From DASYSA01 sp036003885 (GTDB taxonomy: Bacteria > Acidobacteriota > Blastocatellia > UBA7656): 19,501 bases of DNA. Positions 8,761 through 14,456 of this stretch are shown in pieces (position 1 is the first letter of the stretch; each line of letters opens with the position of its first letter). The DNA lies in NCBI GenBank assembly GCA_036003885.1, contig DASYSA010000510.1:1-19501 (forward strand). The letters are read 5' to 3'. Position numbers and translations under genes: made by a program. Below the pieces are notes generated by a model, which was not told the DNA's origin, did no database searches, and saw nothing but the letters and a program-made list of their open reading frames with translations.

Positions 8761-8769
8761 ATTCTATCA
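8761..8769 (-). promoter_or_regulatory. Extended -10 promoter element of the S9D peptidase gene
   Basis: On the minus strand TGATAGAAT gives an extended -10 (TGN followed by TAGAAT at 8766-8761). No good -35 is seen at 17 nt, as is common for extended -10 promoters. The implied leader to the ATG is about 40 nt. Confidence 0.45.
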
Positions 8770-9104
8770 GGAGAGGAAGCTCGCGGCTACGTGATGAGGA
8801 GGGTTGGTTGGGGGTGCACTTCAGACTGAGATCTGCGGCGGGGTCTTCGCTCTTCCCAGCAAGTCCATTTCGAATTACACTAGTTCATATGCGTCCTCGG
8901 GAGCCGCTACGTCCGACTTGACTATGTCTACTACAGGAGACATCCTGGTGAAGCATGGGGTGGAGCCGGGTTTCGTGTCTACCTGGGTCGCGGCATCGGC
9001 TACCGCTTGGACGAGTGTGGAGTGTACTCCTACAAGGAGTGAACTTTAGCAGCGTAGCCCCTAACTATGCGACATACGGCGACGCAAAAATATGTTGCCT
9101 CGAG
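8770..9104. other. Intergenic stretch without a recognisable gene; possible decayed reading frame
   Basis: No confident gene. One frame (codons from 8830 to the TGA at 9040-9042) reads protein-like, for example SRYVRLDYVYYRR and FRVYLGRGIGYRLDECG, but has a TAG at 8881-8883, no start with a binding site, and no family I recognise. It could be a gene remnant or chance. The word ACTTGACTA-N-GT-N-TACTA at 8916-8933 recurs at 10196-10213. Confidence 0.3.
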
Positions 9105-9133
9105 TTGCCCAGCCCAGATGACCGTAGTAGATT
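9105..9133 (+). promoter_or_regulatory. Candidate promoter of the antitoxin/Doc locus
   Basis: TTGCCC at 9105-9110, a 17-nt spacer and TAGATT at 9128-9133. The predicted start near 9140 leaves only about 3 nt before the ATG at 9144, and no Shine-Dalgarno is present. Inferred from sequence. Confidence 0.4.
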
Positions 9134-9143
9134 CGATAGTGCT

Positions 9144-9326
9144 ATGAAGACGATTCAGGTAAACCTGCCAGATCCGACGGCACAACGACTCGAAGACGCC
9201 GCGCAACGACTGGGCGTGACTGCAGAGGATCTACTCCGCATCAGCATCGAAGAGAAGCTGAGTCGGCTCGAAGGTACCTTTCACGATACTGCCGATTATG
9301 TGATCTCCAAGAACAAAGAACTCTAG
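9144..9326 (+). CDS. Antitoxin of a Doc-type toxin-antitoxin pair, probably C-terminally truncated
   Basis: A 60-aa protein, MKTIQVNLPDPTAQRLEDAA at its start, with a beta strand followed by helices as in small CopG/ribbon-helix-helix-like antitoxins, and a C-terminal ADYVISKNKEL tail that would bind the toxin. Antitoxins paired with death-on-curing toxins typically end in NAELYRRLA or similar. Here CTC is followed by TAG, and the codons after it read K-R-L-A then TAA, so TAG (9324-9326) most likely replaced a Tyr codon and removes the last five residues. The former TAA at 9339-9341 overlaps the toxin ATG at 9341 by one base, the usual coupling. Family recognition is from memory of the pattern, not a search. 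Confidence 0.7.
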   Translation: MKTIQVNLPDPTAQRLEDAAQRLGVTAEDLLRISIEEKLSRLEGTFHDTADYVISKNKEL

Positions 9327-9340
9327 AAACGGCTCGCATA

Positions 9341-9538
9341 ATGAGGTATCAGACGGTCGAGGAAGTCCTGGCCTTGCACGCGCATATCGTCGAGCAGAGC
9401 GGCGGCATCCACGGAGTAAGAGATCGTGCTGGCCTGGAGTCGGCCGTCGCCCAACCGCAGGCGACTTTCGATGGCGTCGATTTGAATCCGCCCCTGGGAA
9501 GGACGGCATATGATCAAGATCCAGCCTCTCACACTTGA
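9341..9538 (+). pseudogene. Doc (death-on-curing, Fic family) toxin, 3' half missing
   Basis: The 65-aa product starts MRYQTVEEVLALHAHIVEQSGG and continues with GVRDRAGLESAVAQPQATFDG, the standard N-terminus of Fic/Doc toxins related to P1 Doc, an EF-Tu kinase. Homology ends near LNPPLGR. The region that should follow, with the catalytic HPFxDGNKR-type loop, is absent: by about 9500 the DNA is already the start of a GNAT gene in another frame. Full Doc proteins have about 125-130 residues, so half is lost and the product cannot be catalytic. The remaining frame overlaps the GNAT gene by 29 nt. A 3' deletion that joined two genes explains this best. Confidence 0.8.
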
Positions 9539-10115
9539 GGGTCACGGCATCCGGTTGGAGCCGCTGACTCATGAGCACCATGATGGGCTGGCAGTCGCAG
9601 CGGCTGATGGCAAGCTCTGGGAGTTGTGGTTCACCGCGGTTCCGGAACCGGAGCAGACACACGCCTATATTGCTCACGCGCTTGCTGGTCAGGAGGCCGG
9701 GCACATGCAGCCGTGGGCGGTACGAGAGTTGACCAGCGGCGCGATCGTCGGTAGCACCCGCTATCACGACATCGTAGCCGAGATCGATCGCGTTGAGATC
9801 GGTTACACCTGGTATGCAAGACGCTGGCAACGCAGCTACGTCAACACCGTCTGCAAGCTGCTGCTGCTTGGTCACGCGTTCGACAACCTTGGGTGCAAAG
9901 TGGTTGGTCTCCGCACCGACAATTTCAACCTGGCCTCGCAGCGAGCCATTGAAGCCCTGGGCGCCAGGAAGGATGGTGTCATCCGCCATCATTCGGCTCG
10001 CCGCGACGGGACGGTACGCGACTCCGTAATGTATAGCATCCTCGCCAGTGAATGGCCCGACGTGAAGCGCCATCTTCAATTACGATTGACCCGTCACGGG
10101 AGTGCTTCGAGTTGA
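9510..10115 (+). CDS. GNAT-family N-acetyltransferase (RimJ/RimL-like)
   Basis: A 201-aa acetyl-CoA-dependent acetyltransferase. It starts with the beta-strand pattern GHGIRLEPLTHEHHDGL, has VRELTSGAIVGSTRYHDI in the middle, EIGYTWYARRWQRSYVNTVCKLLLLGHAFDNLGCKVV as strand, pyrophosphate-loop region and helix, then GLRTDNFNLASQRAIEALGA, typical of acetyltransferases acting on protein N-termini, amino sugars or antibiotics. The acyl acceptor is unknown. GGAAGGA lies 6 nt before the ATG and overlaps the remains of the toxin gene, so the present ribosome binding site sits at the deletion junction. Confidence 0.88.
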   Translation: MIKIQPLTLEGHGIRLEPLTHEHHDGLAVAAADGKLWELWFTAVPEPEQTHAYIAHALAGQEAGHMQPWAVRELTSGAIVGSTRYHDIVAEIDRVEIGYTWYARRWQRSYVNTVCKLLLLGHAFDNLGCKVVGLRTDNFNLASQRAIEALGARKDGVIRHHSARRDGTVRDSVMYSILASEWPDVKRHLQLRLTRHGSASS

Positions 10116-10240
10116 GTGGCCATTTGATTCGTTAGTCTATCTCGTTGAGGCATTCGAGTAGGTAGTTCATACAGCTCAACGAAGCAGGATCGTCAACTTG
10201 ACTACGTGTACTAAAAAAGAGACAGAATTCGGCCGCTGTT

Positions 10241-10246
10241 TAGTAT
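10241..10246 (+). promoter_or_regulatory. Possible -10 box before the 141-aa unknown protein
   Basis: TAGTAT at 10241-10246 would place a transcription start near 10253, 15 nt before the ATG at 10268. No convincing -35 is seen. If true it excludes the upstream in-frame ATG at 10247 as the start. Confidence 0.3.
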
Positions 10247-10267
10247 ATGTTGGGCCGCAAGAATCCC

Positions 10268-10693
10268 ATGAAACACATTGTCAAATACATCGAACACAAG
10301 CCAGCCGAGCACACGGATCGTGCAACGGCATGGATTGCCCGCGTCTGGCCTTCGTCGAGTGGACGTACGCTCTATTTCAACGATATGGCTCTCAAACGAT
10401 GTTCTGGCAATGATTCAAATCATTGCGATCTTGTCTCCGGGGAGGATTATTGGGTCTCCGGGGTCAAGAAGAACGGATCCAACAGACACTGGAATGGTGG
10501 CGGCCCTATCTACATCGAGAAATCACTGGTCGAATGGTACGAGGCCTATGTCGACCAGAAAGATTTCAACGGCTTGATCGAGATTCCAGACTTGGGCAAA
10601 CCCGACATTTCAAAGTTCAATGCAATTGAGAATGAGAAAATGGCCGAAGAAGGCGCTACAGCGCACTCTTTAACGGATGCCGGTGACCTTTGA
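10268..10693 (+). CDS. Conserved protein of unknown function, 141 aa
   Basis: The product begins MKHIVKYIEHKPAEHTD and has a compact core: WIARVWPSSSGRTLYFND, MALKRC, then GEDYWVSGVKKNGSNRHW and GGGPIYIEKSLVEWYEAYV. The pattern (strand, aromatic-rich YW-SGVKK-G-RHW motif, short helix) resembles a family of small uncharacterised bacterial proteins I have seen, with no assigned function. No signal peptide, membrane segment or metal site. An in-frame ATG at 10247 would add 7 residues; neither start has a clear ribosome binding site. It lies in the same small accessory patch as the broken toxin-antitoxin pair. Confidence 0.7.
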   Translation: MKHIVKYIEHKPAEHTDRATAWIARVWPSSSGRTLYFNDMALKRCSGNDSNHCDLVSGEDYWVSGVKKNGSNRHWNGGGPIYIEKSLVEWYEAYVDQKDFNGLIEIPDLGKPDISKFNAIENEKMAEEGATAHSLTDAGDL

Positions 10694-10857
10694 TGGTGTG
10701 CGGCGCGACGTTGAAACACAGAATCCAGCGCTTTGCTCTCGTAAAGATGCGAGTCGCGTAAGGGCTAATGTGCCTGGAGTGCGCAGCCTAAACGCAGGTT
10801 GCCGCTGATTCTAGAGGAGGAGACAAAGATCACATTCCAATACAAATCAAGATAGTC

Positions 10858-10931
10858 GAGAAATGCGAAATGCGAAATTGACACTCCTCGCTTCTCACTT
10901 CGCACTTCGCATTTCGCATTTCGCATTTCTC
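10858..10931. repeat. Heptamer (GAAATGC-type) repeat locus with 21-bp perfect inverted arms
   Basis: Left arm 10858-10878 and right arm 10911-10931 are perfect 21-nt inverted copies; the loop is 32 nt. On the minus strand the right side runs GAAATGC three times, then degenerates through GAAGTGC and GAAGTGA to GAAGCGA. The last 12 codons of the DNA methyltransferase, including its stop, lie in this array. Confidence 0.85.
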
Positions 10932-13018
10932 CCTTGCACCAGGCTCACCATAGCTGCGTATAACTCGTCCAGCACAGCTTCCCGCTCGGGGCGGCTGCTG
11001 AACCCGATTGCAGCGAGAACCAACGCATCAAGCCTGCGTCTGTCTGCTCGCTTCACTTCTTTGAAAACTGAACCGACCGGCCTCAGCGCAATCGCCTTGA
11101 GAGCGCTTTCAAGCCTTCGTTTCATGGACTCGGACAGCTGGCGCGGGTCCGGAAGCACGACGGCTTCGGCAACCGAGACGTCGATGTCCGCGATCGCCTG
11201 GGCGCCGGTCATCTGCCGGCAGGTTATTTCAGCGTAGTAACGCGCCCAGGTAGAGTTGAGGAGCGCGGCCAGAACCAGCGCGGATACTCGCGAGCGGGGG
11301 AAAATGCCGTACAGCTTCTTGTCTTCAAATACGCGCGCTCGATTGATTGCTACCACCCAACGCTCTCCAACCTTCGAAGGAAATATCAGCGGCGCGGGCT
11401 TCATACCTCGCGTAACTGAATACCACTGCGGGCGCGCTGCACAGGTCGGGCGCAGGTGATAGCCGGCTTGCTCGCCGGCCCGGATGTAGGCGAGAGCGCC
11501 GGCCCCCCTGAGATCACGTTTACTGGAGTCACAGTTGAACAGAAGTCGCTTAGTCTCGGGTTGGTCAAGCAGAACGCCGGGGAGCTCCTTCAGGGAGAAC
11601 ACAACCGGCGAAAGATACCGTGACTCAATGGTGTGCGGTTGACCCGACGCATCTTCAACGACCTCTGCGCCCCCTTTGCGTCCTTTGCGGCTCTGCGGTG
11701 AACCCCGATGCGGGTGGGATCCGTCGGGCGAGCCCATCCGGCCCGTTTTGGCGGAGTGTCTCGGAGTTCTTAGATAGAAGAAAGCATTCGCTCCAGTAGT
11801 CAACCCGCGGCGGACAGAGGCTACTTCATTGAGACGCTTCATGGATGCGACTTTGGCGCTCTGTTGCGGTCTTCTATCAGGGCCGAGTGCTCCTGGCTTC
11901 TTTGAAGAATCACTCGCTATTGCCTCATCGTCCCGTTCGACATAGAAAAACTCATTGGCCCCGGTCTTAACGCCGAAGCGCACTCGCGCCATGTCGGAAA
12001 GGTGCTTGAGACTGCCGCCCCCTCGCGCGAGCACCTTGAAAAAGACCTCTTCCGCCCGAAGGTATTTCCCCCAGCCCGCGTTCCAGCCTGCTTGTCGCGC
12101 AACTCCATCGTGCGCTTCTGGAGGAGTCATCTGTTTCAGCAGCTCATGCTGGCTGACTACTCTGATCCGGTGAGTGCAGTATGTGACGTCCGAAGAAACG
12201 CGTTCGATCGAGCGCGCAAACTCGACTGCTGGAGCGGTCCCCGAAGTCGTCAGGTTCAGAACCTCACTCAGCGGAGTATTCAATTGCACGAATCGCACAG
12301 GATTCTCCGTTAGATTTGCCGAAGCCGGCCGGCGTTCGAGCACCGTTATGACCGTGTTTATGGACGCGTCGGCGAAGAAGCTCTCGACTCCCGATTCGAT
12401 GATTGCAACTATGACGAAGTTTCTGAGTAAGAATTCTCGCAGCGCGGCGCCGTATCCGACATCCAGCCAGCTTCCCGCCGTAAGAAAAACCAACCTTCCT
12501 TCAGGCCGAAGAAACCTGGCGGAATGAGCGAAGAAATAGACGTAGATGTCGGAACGGCCGGACCATTTGGGCCAGAAAATGTGGGGCGCGACAGCCATGT
12601 CTCGACCAACGCATTTCTCTATGCGCCGCTTGTCTCTCGAACCCATCACCTCCTGCCTGATATACGGTGGATTACCAATGATCGAGTCGAACCTGGCAGG
12701 CAACCGGAGCGTCGACGTTAGAACGGCGGCAGGCTCGATCTCAAAGAAATCGACACAAACTGCCTGGAATCCTTCGCGCGACGCAGTCTCGACTGCCGAG
12801 GTTGACCGGTCTATGCCGAAGACCTCCTCGATGCGGGCCGGTCGATTCGGGGTGTTCTTGAGCCTCAGCACTTCGCGCAGAAGCCTGCCGTCGCCGCAAC
12901 TCGGATCGAAAACCAGATCGGTTGGGTTCCGAACAGCGAATGCCGCCAGCACTCCGGCGACCTCCATCGGGGTGTAGTGCCTTCCGTAGCGGTGCTGGTC
13001 ATCTCCGCGTTTGCCCAT
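10895..13018 (-). CDS. Stand-alone N6-adenine DNA methyltransferase (TaqI/Eco57I-like, gamma-class)
   Basis: A 707-aa methylase: SAM motif I FDPSCGDGRLL (from residue 37), acidic loop VFGIDRS, catalytic motif IV NPPYIRQE (116-123), then a C-terminal target-recognition region of TaqI-like type. Motif I so near the N-terminus leaves no room for a nuclease domain, and no endonuclease gene adjoins, so it looks like an orphan modification enzyme. The ATG at 13018 is chosen for GGAG five nt upstream; 34 further codons are open to 13120. Odd features: the motif TGANxFFY occurs twice (about 353-359 and 408-414); residues about 437-459 (HRGSPQSRKGRKGG and on) come from a dispersed repeat; the last 12 residues come from a heptamer array. 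Confidence 0.9.
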   Translation of the reverse strand: MGKRGDDQHRYGRHYTPMEVAGVLAAFAVRNPTDLVFDPSCGDGRLLREVLRLKNTPNRPARIEEVFGIDRSTSAVETASREGFQAVCVDFFEIEPAAVLTSTLRLPARFDSIIGNPPYIRQEVMGSRDKRRIEKCVGRDMAVAPHIFWPKWSGRSDIYVYFFAHSARFLRPEGRLVFLTAGSWLDVGYGAALREFLLRNFVIVAIIESGVESFFADASINTVITVLERRPASANLTENPVRFVQLNTPLSEVLNLTTSGTAPAVEFARSIERVSSDVTYCTHRIRVVSQHELLKQMTPPEAHDGVARQAGWNAGWGKYLRAEEVFFKVLARGGGSLKHLSDMARVRFGVKTGANEFFYVERDDEAIASDSSKKPGALGPDRRPQQSAKVASMKRLNEVASVRRGLTTGANAFFYLRTPRHSAKTGRMGSPDGSHPHRGSPQSRKGRKGGAEVVEDASGQPHTIESRYLSPVVFSLKELPGVLLDQPETKRLLFNCDSSKRDLRGAGALAYIRAGEQAGYHLRPTCAARPQWYSVTRGMKPAPLIFPSKVGERWVVAINRARVFEDKKLYGIFPRSRVSALVLAALLNSTWARYYAEITCRQMTGAQAIADIDVSVAEAVVLPDPRQLSESMKRRLESALKAIALRPVGSVFKEVKRADRRRLDALVLAAIGFSSRPEREAVLDELYAAMVSLVQGRNAKCEMRSAK
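11660..11702 (-). repeat. CGCAAAGG-type dispersed repeat inserted in frame in the methyltransferase gene
   Basis: On the minus strand this reads CACCGCAGAGCCGCAAAGG then ACGCAAAGGGGGCGCAGAGG. Such purine-rich words (CGCAGAG, CGCAAAGG) are a pattern I recognise from intergenic repeats of Acidobacteria and cyanobacteria. Here it is read through without a stop, encoding a Ser/Arg/Lys/Gly-rich segment unlike the rest of the protein. Confidence 0.7.
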
Positions 13019-13188
13019 CAGTACTCCGGATCTGGACGCCGCATCTTCGTGAACTACACATAACAGCTTGAATCGGATAAGCGCACCGTATAAACTCCCA
13101 TTAACACAGTTTCGGCTCAAATAGGCGTGTGACTCATCGCAAGGAGTCCCAAAACCGCGCGAGGCTAAATGTAACAGGATAGTCCGCG

Positions 13189-14217
13189 ATGAAGAAAGAG
13201 AACCTCATCAATCGATTGGCGATGCCGTTCGTTCCGTACCCTGCGATCAAGGGAGCGCACGCTCAGACGTTGATGGCATTCTTCATTCCGAGAACTACCG
13301 TGCTTCTCAGCCGGAACACTGAGCCGCGATTCTTCGATGTCGCACCAGGGGTTCGAGTGCTTGGGCACTGCTCCTGGCAGCCCGATCGGCGCACTCGGCC
13401 GACGCTGCTGGTGGTTCACGGCCTTGAGGGTTCCGCCGAATCGGCGTACATGCTTGGAACGGCAGAAAAGGCTCTGGCAGCCGGTTTCAACGTTGTCAGG
13501 CTGAATGTGCGAAGTTGTGGCGGAACTTTGGACCTGACGCCAACTCTCTACCATGCCGGGCTGACCGACGACTTGCATCAAATAATCGAGGAACTTTCCG
13601 GGGGCGACGGGCTAAACCAACTCTACCTTGCGGGGTTTTCGCTCGGCGGCAACATGGCATTGAAGCTTGCGGGCGAATACGGGGCGGGCGCTCCCGAAGC
13701 CTTGCGAGGAGTGGTGGCGGTTTCGCCGTCGATTCATCTTGCCTCCTGCGCCGACGCGATCGAGGCGCGATCGAATCTGATCTATCGCATGAGTTTCATA
13801 ATGAGCTTGCGTCGAAGCATGCGGCAAAAGGCCCGACTATACCCTGATCGCTACGATGAATCGCGGTTGCGCGGCATCTGGTCGATCCGCGAGTTCGATG
13901 ACGTATACACGGCGCCGCACTCAGGGTTCAGGGACGTGGCCGACTACTACGAACGAGCGAGCTCGCTTCCCTATATTAAGGATATCGCTGTTCCAGCCAT
14001 TATCATCCACGCTCAGGACGATCCCTTCGTCCCGTTCGCTCCTTTCACATCTCCCCAGATAACCTCAAACCCAAATGTCACCCTGCTTGCTCCGGCCAAC
14101 GGAGGACACTGCGGATTCATCTCCGCTCGACCTGAAGGCGACGATCGCTTCTGGGCCGAGAGGAGAATAGTGGACTTCGTGAAGACAACGAGTGAGGGAC
14201 CAGGATCCAGGATTTAG
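13189..14217 (+). CDS. YheT-like alpha/beta-hydrolase (UPF0017/ABHD family)
   Basis: A 342-aa alpha/beta-hydrolase. The opening PYPAIKGAHAQTLM and the VHGLEGS oxyanion loop (76-82) are hallmarks of the YheT/ABHD1-3 group, esterases or lipases of poorly known substrate. Catalytic residues by motif: Ser151 in AGFSLGGN, Asp277/Asp278 in HAQDDPFVP, His307 in NGGHCGF. No signal peptide, so probably cytosolic or membrane-associated. AGGA sits about 9 nt before the ATG. It is divergent from the DNA methyltransferase gene (170 nt between starts). The last 5-6 residues (PGSRI) and the stop codon lie in the first units of a heptamer array, so the original C-terminus was probably replaced by repeat sequence. 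Confidence 0.92.
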   Translation: MKKENLINRLAMPFVPYPAIKGAHAQTLMAFFIPRTTVLLSRNTEPRFFDVAPGVRVLGHCSWQPDRRTRPTLLVVHGLEGSAESAYMLGTAEKALAAGFNVVRLNVRSCGGTLDLTPTLYHAGLTDDLHQIIEELSGGDGLNQLYLAGFSLGGNMALKLAGEYGAGAPEALRGVVAVSPSIHLASCADAIEARSNLIYRMSFIMSLRRSMRQKARLYPDRYDESRLRGIWSIREFDDVYTAPHSGFRDVADYYERASSLPYIKDIAVPAIIIHAQDDPFVPFAPFTSPQITSNPNVTLLAPANGGHCGFISARPEGDDRFWAERRIVDFVKTTSEGPGSRI

Positions 14218-14443
14218 GATCCAGGATTTAGGATCCAGGATTTAGGATCCAGGATTTAGGATCCAGGATTTAGGATCTAGGATTTAGGATTGAGGATTTT
14301 GGATTTAGGACTTAGGATTCAGGTTACGCGAACGAGGATCCACGATTTAGCATTTAGCATTCGACCGTTGGGAATCGGGATTCCGGGACTGAGGCTTTGG
14401 CGTTCGAAACGTCGATCACCGGAGACCTAAATCCTAGATCCTA
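14203..14443. repeat. Heptamer (GGATTTA/GGATCCA) array of 17 units plus inverted closing copy
   Basis: Positions 14203-14321 are exactly 17 consecutive heptamers. The first 12 form six 14-bp units GGATCCAGGATTTA (five identical, the sixth with one C-to-T change at 14273-14286), followed by GGATTGA, GGATTTT, GGATTTA, GGACTTA and GGATTCA. Four more degenerate heptamers lie at 14336-14363. An 18-bp perfect inverted copy of 14271-14288 is at 14426-14443, just before the ribosome binding site of the next gene. The array fills the gap between the YheT-like and inositol-monophosphatase genes. Confidence 0.92.
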
Positions 14444-14456
14444 TGAAAGGGACTGA

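Noticed and set aside
12282..12299. 18-nt word identical to part of the CACGAAT repeat at 2739-2756, inside the DNA methyltransferase gene.
   Set aside because: In the gene it encodes VRFVQL, which fits the expected sequence of this enzyme family, and the repeat pattern does not continue on either side; probably coincidence.
13019..13120. N-terminal extension of the DNA methyltransferase by 34 codons.
   Set aside because: The extension has no family resemblance and the internal ATG at 13018 has a GGAG site at good spacing.
14203..14443. Could the heptamer arrays be CRISPR arrays?
   Set aside because: Units are 7 or 14 nt with no spacers, and no cas gene is in the window.
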